DNA of 64,000 bases, taken from contig DASRFA010000022.1 of the NCBI GenBank assembly GCA_035651755.1, positions 6,712 through 70,711 of the forward strand, written 5' to 3'. The position numbers and the translations under genes were made by a program. Under the pieces are notes generated by a model that did no database searches, was not told where the DNA came from, and was given only the letters and a program-made list of their open reading frames with translations. Shown one piece after another: positions 25,884-35,192 of this stretch; within the stretch, counting starts at the first letter, position 1, and each line of letters begins with the position of its first letter. This DNA is from DASRFA01 sp035651755 (GTDB lineage: Bacteria; Desulfobacterota; Binatia; UBA12015).

Positions 25884-27392
25884 CTAGCCGAGGAGGCCGC
25901 TGGAGCCGGGGTTTTCGCCCCGGAGCTTGTACTTCTCGACGCGCTGCGTAGGGGTCTTGGGCAGGGAGTCCCGCAGCTCCCACTGCGTCGGGACCTGGAA
26001 CTTCGCCAGGCGGGCGGCGGCGTGCGAGCGGAGGTCCTCGATGGTCACGTCGCCGCGCGGGACGATGAAGGCCTTCACCTCCTGGCCGAGGACGGGGTGC
26101 CGGATGCCGACGACGGCGACGTCGGCGACCCGGGGGTGCTCGCGCAGCGCCTTCTCGACCAGGACCGACGAGATGTTCTCGCCGCCGCGTCGGATCACGT
26201 CGCGCTTGCGGTCGACGAAGTACAGCCAGCCGTCCTCGTCGACCCAGCCGAGGTCGCCGGTCAGAAACCAGTCGCCGTGCAGGGCGGCCTGCGTCTGCTC
26301 GGGATCGCGGAAGTACGCCGCCATGCGGTACGGCGACTCGACCGCGATCTCGCCGACCTGCCGCGCCTGCACCTCCCGCCCTTCGTCGTCGAGGATGTGG
26401 ACCTTGACGCCGGGGATCGCGGGCCCCGCCGAGCCGGCGCGCGGCGTCGCGCCGAGCGGCTCGAGCGTGACGACGCCCGCGTCCGTCGAACCGAAGCATT
26501 CCAGCACGTGGCGGAAGCCGAACCGCTCGCGCAGGCGATCGCGGATCGGGGCGCTGCCGAGCCCGAGCACGACGCGGATGCGGCTCGTGCGCTCGAGCTC
26601 GCTCGGCTCCTGCGCGAGCAGGATCGCGAGGATCGTTCCGAGCGTGAAGAGCGCGGTCGCCTGCGTGCGATGCGCGAGCGGCCAGAAGTCGGACGCGCTG
26701 AACGCGCGCGGAAACGCCGCCGCACATCCCGTCTGCTGCGCGACCGCGACCGTCGACCACGCGTTTCCGTGGAACAGGGGTCCGACCGTCAGGATGACGT
26801 CGTCGGGCGTGAGCTCCATGCCGCCGACGAAGAACGAGCCGCTGCCGCCGGTGCGCGAGTGGGTGAACAGCACGCCCTTCGGGTTTCCGGTCGTCCCCGA
26901 CGTGTAGAGGAGCGTCGAGCCGTCGTCCGGCGTGAGCTCGACCTCCACCGGCTCCGCCGACGACGCCGCGACCGCGTCCTCGAGCGCGACCGCTCCGGGG
27001 ACGCCGCCGAACGCCGCGATCACCGACGACGGCGGCCGCTCGACCTCGTCCGCCAGCAGGTTCCCGGGCGTGTCGGCGCTCGTCACGATGACGCGCGGCT
27101 CGGCGTGGCGCAGCACGTAGCCGAGCTCCTTCGCGCCGAGCGCGGGGTTCACCGGGTTCAGGATGCCGCCCGCCTTCAGCGCGCCGAACGCTGCGACGAC
27201 CCACTCGATCGAGTTCGCGAGACCGATCGTGACGCGGTCGCCTTTGGCGACGCCGAGCGAGCGGAGCGCGTGCGCGAAGCGGTTGGTCGCGACGTCGAAC
27301 TCCTCGAACGTGACCGTGCGCCCCTCGTGCAGCAGGTACGGCCGGTCGGGGCGGTCGCGGCGGTTGCGCGCGAGGTTGTCGAGAAAGAGCAT
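25884..27392 (-). CDS. AMP-dependent acyl-CoA synthetase/ligase
   Basis: A 502-residue ANL-superfamily enzyme that adenylates a carboxylic acid and forms its CoA thioester. The P-loop is LLYTSGTTGNPKG, followed by VGPLFHGNAWSTV, the A5-like ECFGSTDAG, WFLTGDLGWVDEDGWL and the hinge segment FVDRKRDVIRRGGENIS. The catalytic C-terminal Lys lies in LPKTPTQRVEKYKL. The ATG at 27392 is preceded by GGAGAA. It lies 8 bp downstream of an acyl-CoA dehydrogenase on the same strand, so activation and dehydrogenation of the same acid is likely. Confidence 0.92.
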   Translation of the reverse strand: MLFLDNLARNRRDRPDRPYLLHEGRTVTFEEFDVATNRFAHALRSLGVAKGDRVTIGLANSIEWVVAAFGALKAGGILNPVNPALGAKELGYVLRHAEPRVIVTSADTPGNLLADEVERPPSSVIAAFGGVPGAVALEDAVAASSAEPVEVELTPDDGSTLLYTSGTTGNPKGVLFTHSRTGGSGSFFVGGMELTPDDVILTVGPLFHGNAWSTVAVAQQTGCAAAFPRAFSASDFWPLAHRTQATALFTLGTILAILLAQEPSELERTSRIRVVLGLGSAPIRDRLRERFGFRHVLECFGSTDAGVVTLEPLGATPRAGSAGPAIPGVKVHILDDEGREVQARQVGEIAVESPYRMAAYFRDPEQTQAALHGDWFLTGDLGWVDEDGWLYFVDRKRDVIRRGGENISSVLVEKALREHPRVADVAVVGIRHPVLGQEVKAFIVPRGDVTIEDLRSHAAARLAKFQVPTQWELRDSLPKTPTQRVEKYKLRGENPGSSGLLG

Positions 27393-27400
27393 CGCTTCTC

Positions 27401-28591
27401 CTACGATCGCGGCAGCCCGAGCGCGCGCTGCGCCAGGATGTTCCGCTGGACCTCCGACGTGCCGGAGATCAGCGTCGACGACCGCCGCGTGAGATACCAG
27501 TACGACGCGAGCCCCGCGTCGGGCGAGCGCGGATCGCGCGCCACGCATTGCGCGAACGGGCCCTGCAGCTCGACCGCGAGCGCCGCCAGGCGCTGTGCGA
27601 GCTCGCTGCCTTGCACCTTGTGGCGCGAGGCGTCCAGGGGATCGGCGCGACCGCGGAGCGCGGCGGTGATGCTGCGGAGCCCCGACAAGCGCAGGATCTC
27701 GAGGTCGATCCAGGCTTGCGCGAGGCCGGCGCGGCGGCTCGCGTCGTACGCTCCGGCGACCTCGCCGCGTGCGATCCGGCGCGCCGTCGCGAGCGCGCGC
27801 GCGAGCGAGCCCCGGAGCTCGCCGTACATCTCGAAGACCCAGAGGTCGCGCTCTGCGGCGAGCGCGCCGTTCACGACGCGCCAGCCGGCGCCGACGGCGC
27901 CGACCGCGAGGTCGCGCGGCACGCGGACCTCGTTCAGGAAGAGCTGCGCGAAGTGCGGCTCGCCGACGAGGTTGTGGATCGGCCGGATCTCGACGCCGGG
28001 CGACGCGAGCGGAAGGAGCAGCACGACGAGCCCGTGATGCCGCGAGGTGGCGTCCGCGCGTGCGAGGAGAAGGCACCAGTCGGCGAGCGGCGCGTGGCTC
28101 GTCCAGATCTTCTGCCCGGTGACGACGTAGTGGTCGCCGTCGGCGATGGCCGTGGTCCGGAGCGACGCGAGATCCGACCCGGAGTTCGGCTCGGAGAAGC
28201 CGAGGCACCAGAGATCGTCGACGGCGAGGATGCGCGGGATGAACCGCTTCCTCTGCTCCTCGGAGCCGTAGCGGAGGAGCGTCGGCCCGACGACGCCCAG
28301 GCTCACCATCTGCCCGAGCTGTGGCGGGTCGCAGGCCGCCGTCTCGTCGTAGAAGAGGAGCTGCTCGATCATCCCGAGGCCGCGCCCGCCGAGCTCGACC
28401 GGCCACGTCAGGCCGAGCCAGCGGCCGCTCGCGAGAAGTCGCGCCCAGGCGATCATCGCCTCGGCGGCCGCGTGCTGCGACGAGGTGGCGGCGTGGTCGG
28501 GCGCCTGCAGCCGCGGCGGCGGATGGTCGGCCAGCCACGCCCGCAGCTCGGCGCGAAAGCGCTCCTCCGCGGGCGAGAACGCGAAGTCCAT
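27401..28591 (-). CDS. Acyl-CoA dehydrogenase family protein (FadE-like)
   Basis: A 396-residue acyl-CoA dehydrogenase. GFSEPNSGSDLASLRT is the first signature region, VVTGQKIWTSHAPLADW follows, and the end TLISGTSEVQRNILAQRALG is characteristic of the group that includes sterol side-chain and other FadE enzymes. The start is taken at the ATG 28591; a GTG two codons upstream is also possible and no strong ribosome-binding site discriminates. It forms an operon with the downstream acyl-CoA synthetase and is divergent from an LLM oxidoreductase. Confidence 0.9.
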   Translation of the reverse strand: MDFAFSPAEERFRAELRAWLADHPPPRLQAPDHAATSSQHAAAEAMIAWARLLASGRWLGLTWPVELGGRGLGMIEQLLFYDETAACDPPQLGQMVSLGVVGPTLLRYGSEEQRKRFIPRILAVDDLWCLGFSEPNSGSDLASLRTTAIADGDHYVVTGQKIWTSHAPLADWCLLLARADATSRHHGLVVLLLPLASPGVEIRPIHNLVGEPHFAQLFLNEVRVPRDLAVGAVGAGWRVVNGALAAERDLWVFEMYGELRGSLARALATARRIARGEVAGAYDASRRAGLAQAWIDLEILRLSGLRSITAALRGRADPLDASRHKVQGSELAQRLAALAVELQGPFAQCVARDPRSPDAGLASYWYLTRRSSTLISGTSEVQRNILAQRALGLPRS

Positions 28592-28783
28592 CGGCACGCT
28601 GTCATCGCCGACCGCGCTCGGCCTGTCCAGACCGGTTCGCCGGACCGAACCCGCATTGACAAGCGCGGGTGGCCGCGCTTACAGCCCTCGACCGCCGGCG
28701 CCGGCGCACGCAGGGAAAGCGCGATGGAGCTCGGCTGTGCAGGGCGCGGCGCGCTCGCTCGGGCGCGACGAGGAGGCAGAAAC

Positions 28784-29749
28784 ATGGTGTCCGACGCCGG
28801 CTCCGTCCAAATCGTGCCGAGCGGCCGACTCGTCTACGGGATGCAGCTCCCGGTGCAGGCGCAGAGCACGATGTTCGCCGCGCCGTGGGAGGGCGGCGCG
28901 GGTGCGGCCGAGCTGCTGCGCATCGCCGAGGCATGCGACCGCAGCGGCTTCTTCTACGTCGCCGTCTGCGACCACGTCGTCGTTCCGCGCGAGCGCGCGG
29001 CCGCGATGCGGACGACCTGGTACGACACGGTCGCGACCCTCGGCTTCCTCGCCGCGGCGACGCGCCGCGTGCGCCTCCTCTCGCACGTCTTCATCCTGCC
29101 GTATCGCCACCCGCTCGTCTCGGCGAAGGCGTTCGCGACGCTCGACGCCCTCTCCGGCGGGCGCGTCATCCTGGGCGTCGGCGCCGGGCACCTCGAGGGC
29201 GAGTTCGCGACCCTCGGCGTCGACTTCAAGCGCCGCGGCAAGCTCCTCGACGAGGCGATCGACCTCGTGAAGACGGCCTTCCGCGAGGAGTTCGTGCGCT
29301 TCGAAGGCGCGACGTGGAAGGTCGACGACGTCGGCCTCGCACCCCGCCCCGTGCAGCAGCCCCGCCCGCCGATCTGGATCGGCGGCTCGACGCCGGCCGC
29401 GCTGCGACGCGCGGCCGAGCGCGGCGACGGCTGGCTGCCGCAGGGAACGCCGCGCGCCGACCTGCCGGCCGCGATCGAGACCATTCGCTCGCATCGCCGG
29501 AAGACCGTCGGCGATCGGCCGATCGAGATCGGAACGATGAGCGAGTGGCTCTACGTCGGCCGCCCGACCTTCGAGCTTGCGCCCGGAACGCGGTCGGGCG
29601 AGCCCGCCGAGCTCGCCGAGCACCTGCGCGGGCTGAAGGCGCTCGGCGTGAGCCACTGCGGGGTGCGATTCCGCGCGCGCTCGTGCGACGAGCTGATCGA
29701 GCAGATCGACGCATTCGGGGCGGCCGTTGGACCGCTCTTGAACGACTGA
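28784..29749 (+). CDS. LLM-class flavin-dependent oxidoreductase (TIGR03619-like)
   Basis: A 321-residue luciferase-like monooxygenase with F420-type features. It contains RIAEACDRSGFFYVAVCDHV, RRVRLLSHVFILPYRHPL, KAFATLDALSGGRVILGVG and PRPVQQPRPPIWIGGSTP. GAGGAGGC is just upstream of the ATG. An SDR gene follows 36 bp downstream, suggesting a redox pair in the same catabolic route as the divergent acyl-CoA genes (inference). Confidence 0.9.
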   Translation: MVSDAGSVQIVPSGRLVYGMQLPVQAQSTMFAAPWEGGAGAAELLRIAEACDRSGFFYVAVCDHVVVPRERAAAMRTTWYDTVATLGFLAAATRRVRLLSHVFILPYRHPLVSAKAFATLDALSGGRVILGVGAGHLEGEFATLGVDFKRRGKLLDEAIDLVKTAFREEFVRFEGATWKVDDVGLAPRPVQQPRPPIWIGGSTPAALRRAAERGDGWLPQGTPRADLPAAIETIRSHRRKTVGDRPIEIGTMSEWLYVGRPTFELAPGTRSGEPAELAEHLRGLKALGVSHCGVRFRARSCDELIEQIDAFGAAVGPLLND

Positions 29750-29785
29750 CCGGCGCGCGTCGCCGGACGAAAGGAAGCCACCGCC

Positions 29786-30565
29786 ATGCTGCTCGAGAAT
29801 CGGGTCGCGATCGTGTCGGGCATCGGGCCGGGCATGGGGCGCGACATCGCGCTCGCGTTCGCGCGCGAGGGCGCGCACGTCGTGCTCGCGGCGCGTACGC
29901 CGGCGGCGGTGGACGAGCTCGCCGCGGAGGTGCGCGCACTCGGCCGGCGGGCGATCGCGGTGCCCACCGACATCGCCCAGCGGGCCGACTGCGACCGGCT
30001 CGTGCGCCGCGCGCACGAGGAGCTCGGCCGGATCGACGTGCTCGTGAACAACGCATTCAAGGGCCCGAGCTTCAAGCGCTTCGAGGACGAGGACCTCGAC
30101 GCCTGGCGGAAGGTCTTCGACGTGAACGTCTTCGGGTCGCTGCAGCTCACGCAGGCCGTCGTCCCGCACATGAAGGAGCAGGGCGGCGGCTCGATCGTCT
30201 TCATCAACACCATGTCGACTCGCGTGATCGAGCCGACGCACGGCGGCTACGCGTCGTCCAAGGGCGCGCTCCTGATCGCGGCGCAGACGCTCGCCAAGGA
30301 GCTCGGCCGCTACAAGATCCGGGTGAACTCCGTCGTGCCCGGGTACATCTGGGGGCCTGCGCTCGAGGGCTACTTCAAGCTCCTCGCGAAGCAGCAAGGG
30401 ACGACCCCGGAGGCGGTCTATGCGGACATCGCCTCACGCGCGGCGCTCGATCACATCCCGACGTCGAAGGAGATCGCCGACACGGTCGTCTTCTTCGCGT
30501 CGGACCTGTCGCGCGTCGTCACGGGGCAGGCGCTGGACGTGAACGGGGGATACCACTTCCACTGA
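29786..30565 (+). CDS. SDR-family oxidoreductase
   Basis: A 259-residue classical short-chain dehydrogenase. The cofactor loop is SGIGPGMGRDIA (TGxxxGxG variant starting with Ser), NNA appears in DVLVNNAFKG, the catalytic Ser lies before MSTRVIEPTHGG and the catalytic Tyr-Lys pair is YASSKGALL. C-terminal VVTGQALDVNGGYHFH is typical. It is preceded by GAAAGGAAGCC and follows the LLM gene. Substrate not determinable. Confidence 0.92.
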   Translation: MLLENRVAIVSGIGPGMGRDIALAFAREGAHVVLAARTPAAVDELAAEVRALGRRAIAVPTDIAQRADCDRLVRRAHEELGRIDVLVNNAFKGPSFKRFEDEDLDAWRKVFDVNVFGSLQLTQAVVPHMKEQGGGSIVFINTMSTRVIEPTHGGYASSKGALLIAAQTLAKELGRYKIRVNSVVPGYIWGPALEGYFKLLAKQQGTTPEAVYADIASRAALDHIPTSKEIADTVVFFASDLSRVVTGQALDVNGGYHFH

Positions 30566-30592
30566 GCCGGACGGCGCAGCGCGCTCCTCGCT

Positions 30593-31201
30593 TCACGGGC
30601 GCGCCGGGAAGCGCGCGACGAGCTCTTCCATGCGATCGTGCGCGCCCGCCGTGATGGGCGCGCCGTCGCCCGTCAAGAGCACGTCGAAGTCGAGCGCGAG
30701 GAGGGCCTCGACGCTCGCTTGCAGCCGCGGCGGATCGTCGAGGACGCGTTCGCGCAGCAGCGAGCAATGGCCCGGCGGGTTTCCGATGACGGCGTCGCCG
30801 ACGATGAGGACGCGCCGCTCCGGCCAGTGGAACGCGACCTCTCCGGGCGACTTCCCCGGAACCCCGACGACCACCAGCGGCCCGATGCGATGGCCCGGGT
30901 GAAGCTCGTCGGCGATGTCCGCGCCCTGCGAGCGGGCGTACGCCGCGTCGTCGGGATGGATCGCGATCGGCGCGCCGGTCAGCTCGCGCACTCGGCTCGC
31001 CGCGCGCACGTGGTTTCGGTTGGTGAGGAGAATTCGCGCGACGCCGCGATCGACGAGCTCGCGCGCGGCATCGGCGTCGGGATCGACCGGGTCGATGCAC
31101 AGGTTTCCGCCGTCGGCGAGGACCAGGAAGCCGTTGAAATCGTAGCCGTGCGGCTCGGAGAGCCGCGACCACAGGAGCACCTGCGGCACGATCTCGCGCA
31201 T
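30593..31201 (-). CDS. Metallo-beta-lactamase-fold protein with degenerate metal site
   Basis: A 202-residue protein with the MBL fold layout: an opening beta-strand region DFNGFLVLADGGNLCIDPV, then ILLTNRNHVRAASRVREL at the position of the normal THxHxDH motif, VLIVGDAVIGNP at the metal-bridging Asp, and VLLTGDGAPI near the last His position. Most metal ligands of the first motif are replaced (Asn-Arg-Asn-His-Val-Arg), so a classical dinuclear zinc hydrolase is doubtful; variants with a TNxxH-R pattern do occur among uncharacterised relatives. It is convergent with the SDR and divergent from the MFS transporter. Confidence 0.75.
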   Translation of the reverse strand: MREIVPQVLLWSRLSEPHGYDFNGFLVLADGGNLCIDPVDPDADAARELVDRGVARILLTNRNHVRAASRVRELTGAPIAIHPDDAAYARSQGADIADELHPGHRIGPLVVVGVPGKSPGEVAFHWPERRVLIVGDAVIGNPPGHCSLLRERVLDDPPRLQASVEALLALDFDVLLTGDGAPITAGAHDRMEELVARFPARP

Positions 31202-31346
31202 GGAGTTCTATCGCCCGATTCCCCCTGGCGCGCAACAGCGGTCGGGCGCGCGAGCTTCCCGTCGCGCGCAGCGACGCGCGCCGCTCTCGCGCGTCGGGCT
31301 CCGCGCCTCGCATTCGCGGCACGCGCTTCCTATAGGATCGGGCGCG

Positions 31347-32675
31347 ATGCAGCCGCTCGCCAAAGCGCGCGCGAACGACGAGCCCGGGCGCGCGCGCGGC
31401 CCGCTCGGTGAGACCTGGCACGCGTGGGCCGCGCTCGCGATCGGCGTGCTCGCGGTGAGCGCGCACTCGGCGCTCTCCTACGGCATGTCGCCGCTCATGA
31501 AGCCGATCACCGACGAGCTCGGCTGGTCGCGCACCGAGTACGCGACGGCGATGAACCTCAGGATGTTGGTCTTGATGATGCTGTCGCCCTTCGCGGGCCA
31601 GCTCGTCGACCGGATCGGCGCGCGCCTCGTGCTCGCGGCGGGCGCGCTGCTCATGGGGATGGGGACCCTCGGCATCGCCGGCATCCAGTCGATCCGCGGA
31701 CTCTACGGCTGGAACCTCGTGATCGGGCCGGGGCAGGCGTGCATCGGATCGGTCGCCGGGTCGGCGCTCGTGCTGCGGCTCTTCCGTCGCCGGCGCGGGC
31801 TCGCGATCGGCATCCTGAACGGCGGCGACAACTTCATCACGGGCGGCGTGCACGTCGCGTCGGCGGCGCTGCTCGTGAGCGCGGGCTGGCGGGGCGCGAT
31901 CGCAGCGCTCGCCGCGGGCTACGTCGCGCTGGCGGTCCTGGTGCTCGCGGTGCTGCGGTCGCGCGACGGCGAAGCCGACGCAGCCGACGGCGACGGCGCC
32001 GCGGGCGCTCCCGCGACCACCGCGGCCGGCACGCGCGATCCGGACGGGGCTATGGGCCCGGCGCGAGGCGACGAGCCCGGATCGCCGCCGGGCGCGAGCC
32101 TCCGCGACCTGCCGTGGGGCGATCCGTCGCTCTGGCTCCTCGTCGCGTCGTACGTGCTCATCTACGCCTACATCACCACCGTCGGGATCCATTTCCCGGC
32201 CTTCCAGCGCGACCTCGGCCGCTCCGCCGACGTCGCCGCGTACGTGTACGGCCTCACGACCTTCATCGGCGCGTTCGGGTCGGTCGCCTGCGGCTGGATC
32301 GCCGAACGGAGCTCGGCGCGCGCGACGCTCTCGGTGGTCGTCGCCGGGCTGCTGGCGAGCTCGGTCGTGCTGTGGACCGCGACCGGCCTCGGTGCGTACT
32401 ACGCGTGGGCGGTCGGCTACGGCGTCGTGAACGCGGGCGCGGTCGCGCTCCTGGCGCTCGTCCTGAACGAGCTCTTCGGGTCCGGGCAGATCGGCCGGCT
32501 GATGGGCGTCGCGATCACCTTCTGCATGGCGGGCACGATCGCTGGCAACTTCTTCGCCGCCGGGATGTTCGATCGCTTCGGCAGCTACGACACGGTGTGG
32601 AAGACGCACACCGCGCTGCTCGCGATCGCGCTCGTTCCGGCGGAGCTGCTGCGCCGTCGCCGCGTCGCCGGCTGA
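31347..32675 (+). CDS. MFS transporter
   Basis: A 442-residue major facilitator with about twelve hydrophobic segments, a cytoplasmic Asp/Ala/Gly-rich linker around residues 215-245 and the loop motif GQLVDRIGARLVL between helices 2 and 3. It resembles monocarboxylate-type (OFA/MCT-like) carriers. A TATAGGAT sequence lies about 11 bp before the ATG and might be a -10 element with a very short leader. The acyl-CoA synthetase gene starts 10 bp after its stop, so uptake of a carboxylate followed by CoA activation is plausible. Confidence 0.88.
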   Translation: MQPLAKARANDEPGRARGPLGETWHAWAALAIGVLAVSAHSALSYGMSPLMKPITDELGWSRTEYATAMNLRMLVLMMLSPFAGQLVDRIGARLVLAAGALLMGMGTLGIAGIQSIRGLYGWNLVIGPGQACIGSVAGSALVLRLFRRRRGLAIGILNGGDNFITGGVHVASAALLVSAGWRGAIAALAAGYVALAVLVLAVLRSRDGEADAADGDGAAGAPATTAAGTRDPDGAMGPARGDEPGSPPGASLRDLPWGDPSLWLLVASYVLIYAYITTVGIHFPAFQRDLGRSADVAAYVYGLTTFIGAFGSVACGWIAERSSARATLSVVVAGLLASSVVLWTATGLGAYYAWAVGYGVVNAGAVALLALVLNELFGSGQIGRLMGVAITFCMAGTIAGNFFAAGMFDRFGSYDTVWKTHTALLAIALVPAELLRRRRVAG

Positions 32676-32685
32676 GCCCGCGCGC

Positions 32686-34371
32686 GTGGAACCCGCGGCG
32701 CTGCTCCTCCATCGCTTTCGCGACCTCGCGCTCCGGCTGGCGCGCCGGCCGCGCTACCTCGAGCGCCGCGACGGGCGCTTCGCCGCGATCGTCTGGGAGG
32801 AGGCGTGGGAGCGCGCTCTCGCCGGCGCGCTCGCCCTCCGGGACCGCGGCTTCCGGCCGGGCGAGACGGTCGCGTTCCTCGCCGGGACGCGCGCCGCGAC
32901 GCTGATCGCGCACTGGTCGGTCTGGATCGCGGGCGGCGTCAACGTCCCGATCCCGCCGCGCGCGCGCCTCGCCGACGTCGAGCAGATTGTCGACGAGAGC
33001 GAGGCGCGCTGGCTCTTCGTCGACGACGAGGGCGCGGCGCGCGCCGGCGACCTCGCGGGGCGCGCCTGGCATGCGTCCTTTGGCTTGACCCCGGCGGCGC
33101 GCGGCGGGGACGACTGGGCGGCTGCGCTCGCGGCCGCGCTGCCCACGCTGCGTCCGCGCCGCCGCGACCTCGACCGCGAGATCGATCGCGTCGACGGCGC
33201 GCGCCTGGCGACGATCACCTACACGTCGGGGACGACCGGGACGCCGAAGGGCGCGGAGCACACGCACGGCGGCATCGCGTACTCGATCCGCTGGCAGTTC
33301 GAGACCCGGCCCGCGGCCGAAGGCGAGCGCGACGTGAACTTCCTTCCGTTCGCCCACAACTTCGCGCGCTTCGTCGACTACTTCGGCGTGCAGTGGGGCA
33401 CGACGACCGCGATCTCGAGCTTCGACGGCGTTTTCGCGGACGTGCGCGAGATCCGGCCGCACATGCTGTTCTCCGTTCCGCGCGTGTTCGAGAAGGCGTA
33501 CTCGGCGGCGCTCGCCGCCGGGCCGGCAGGCGCGGAGGAGCGCCTGCGCGCGATCTACGGCGGGCGTCTCCGGCGCGCGAACACCGGCGGCGCCACGATC
33601 GCAGCGAGCGTCGTCGAGCTCCATCACCGGGCCGGAATCGAGCTCCTCGACGCGTTCGGCATGAGCGAGGTCGACGGCGGCGTCCTGACGCAAAGCCCGC
33701 CGGGGGCCGCGCGCCCGGGCACCGTCGGCCGCGCGATCCGCGGCATCGAGCTCCGCATCGCGGACGACGGCGAGGTCCTCGCGCGCGGCCCGACCGTCTC
33801 GAACGGGCGATACTTCAAGCGCCCCGCCGAGACCGCGGAGACGTGGCGCGACGGCTGGCTCCACACCGGCGACCTGGGCGAGATCGACGGCGACGGCTAC
33901 CTGCGCATTACCGGGCGCAAGAAGGACATCCTGAAGACCGCGGGCGGGAAGGCGATCGCGCCGCTGCCGATCGAGAACGCCCTGAAGCGCGATCCGCTCG
34001 TCGCGCAGGCGGTCGTGGTCGGCGACGGCCGGCCCTACTGCGTCGTCCTCGTGCAGGTCGACCTGGCAGCTGCCCGCGAGTGGCTGGCGGGGCAGGGCGC
34101 TCTGCCCGGGGACGACGCGGACCTGCGGCGCGACCCGCGCGTGCGCGACCGCATCGCCGCGACGGTGGCCGTCGTCAACGCGCAGCTCCAGCGGCACGAG
34201 ACGCTGAAGGCGTTCGCGGTCCTCCCGCGCGACCTCTCGGTCGACGCGGGCGAGCTGACCGCCACCGCGAAGGTCAAGCGCAACGCGGTCGTCGCGGCGT
34301 TCGCGGCCGAGATCGACGCGCTCTACCGGGACGGCGGCGTCGCCGCCGCCGTGGTCGCGCGCCGCGAGTGA
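32686..34371 (+). CDS. Long-chain-type AMP-dependent acyl-CoA synthetase
   Basis: A 561-residue ANL enzyme starting with GTG. The P-loop is ITYTSGTTGTPKGAEHTH, with FLPFAHNFARFVDYF, LLDAFGMSEVDGG and WLHTGDLGEIDGDGYLRITG, then KKDILKTAGGKAIAPLPIEN. The FGMSE and KKDxIKTxxGKxxxP patterns place it with long-chain fatty acyl-CoA synthetases (FadD15-like), which are around 600 residues. It follows the MFS gene by 10 bp and precedes an XRE-cupin regulator. Confidence 0.9.
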   Translation: MEPAALLLHRFRDLALRLARRPRYLERRDGRFAAIVWEEAWERALAGALALRDRGFRPGETVAFLAGTRAATLIAHWSVWIAGGVNVPIPPRARLADVEQIVDESEARWLFVDDEGAARAGDLAGRAWHASFGLTPAARGGDDWAAALAAALPTLRPRRRDLDREIDRVDGARLATITYTSGTTGTPKGAEHTHGGIAYSIRWQFETRPAAEGERDVNFLPFAHNFARFVDYFGVQWGTTTAISSFDGVFADVREIRPHMLFSVPRVFEKAYSAALAAGPAGAEERLRAIYGGRLRRANTGGATIAASVVELHHRAGIELLDAFGMSEVDGGVLTQSPPGAARPGTVGRAIRGIELRIADDGEVLARGPTVSNGRYFKRPAETAETWRDGWLHTGDLGEIDGDGYLRITGRKKDILKTAGGKAIAPLPIENALKRDPLVAQAVVVGDGRPYCVVLVQVDLAAAREWLAGQGALPGDDADLRRDPRVRDRIAATVAVVNAQLQRHETLKAFAVLPRDLSVDAGELTATAKVKRNAVVAAFAAEIDALYRDGGVAAAVVARRE

Positions 34372-34384
34372 GTCGTTGCATCGG

Positions 34385-35098
34385 ATGGCGCGAATTGCCA
34401 CTCTCGCGCCCATGGCGGAGAAGGTGGTGCCACTCGCGTCGGCATCCCTCGCCGACGCCGTCTTCGACGAGGTCCGGGAAGAGCGCCTCGACACGCTGCG
34501 CGGTCCCGACAGCCCGGAGGGGCGCGCGCTCGGGCGCGCCGTGGGCGAGAACGTCGCGGCTCGCCGCCGCGAGCACGGGCTCGGCCTCGAGGCGGTCGCC
34601 GCTCGCAGCGGCATCCGCGTCGACCTCCTGCGCGCGCTCGAGGGAGGTCAGGCCGTCCCGAGCCTGCGCGCGGTCTGGCACCTCGCGACCGCGCTCGAGG
34701 TGCCCTTCGGCGACCTGCTCGCGCACACGCTCTTCTCCGAGGCCGCCGACCCGGACTTCCGGGTGCAGCGAGCCGATCGCGGCCGGGTGCTGCTCTCCGC
34801 CGACGCGAAGTTCCGATCGCGCGTGCTCTTCCGCGAAGGCGACCCGCGCGCTCCCGAGGTCTACGAGCTCACGCTCGCGCCCGGGTGCTTCGAGAAGGCG
34901 GAACCGCACGCTGCCGAGACGTTCGAGCACATCGTCGTCGTCCGCGGCGAGCTGGTCGTCGTGTCGGGCGACGCGCGCGCGCATCTCAAGGCGGGCGACA
35001 CGATCTTCTTCCGCGCCGACCTGCCGCACAGCTACGAGAACCCCACCCCCGAGCCGACGCTCGCTCACCTCGTGATCTCGTACGCCCAGCGGCGCTGA
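34385..35098 (+). CDS. XRE-family regulator with C-terminal cupin domain
   Basis: About 237 residues: an N-terminal leader, an HTH_XRE domain (residues ~50-105: NVAARRREHGLGLEAVAARS, then LLRALEGGQAVPSLRAVWHL) and a cupin sensor domain (residues ~130-235, with FEHIVVVRGELVVVSGD and LKAGDTIFFRADLPHSYEN). Such regulators bind a small ligand in the cupin. It closely follows the acyl-CoA synthetase and may regulate this transporter-synthetase set. The start is uncertain: TTG 34376, ATG 34385 and ATG 34412 are all possible and none has a clear ribosome-binding site. Confidence 0.85.
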   Translation: MARIATLAPMAEKVVPLASASLADAVFDEVREERLDTLRGPDSPEGRALGRAVGENVAARRREHGLGLEAVAARSGIRVDLLRALEGGQAVPSLRAVWHLATALEVPFGDLLAHTLFSEAADPDFRVQRADRGRVLLSADAKFRSRVLFREGDPRAPEVYELTLAPGCFEKAEPHAAETFEHIVVVRGELVVVSGDARAHLKAGDTIFFRADLPHSYENPTPEPTLAHLVISYAQRR

Positions 35099-35192
35099 GC
35101 GAGCGCGCCGCGCCGGCTCGATCTTCCGAGACCCGCCCGACATCGAACGAGTGAAGCGCGCGGGGGACGTCCGCGCCCGAGAGGATACGGCA

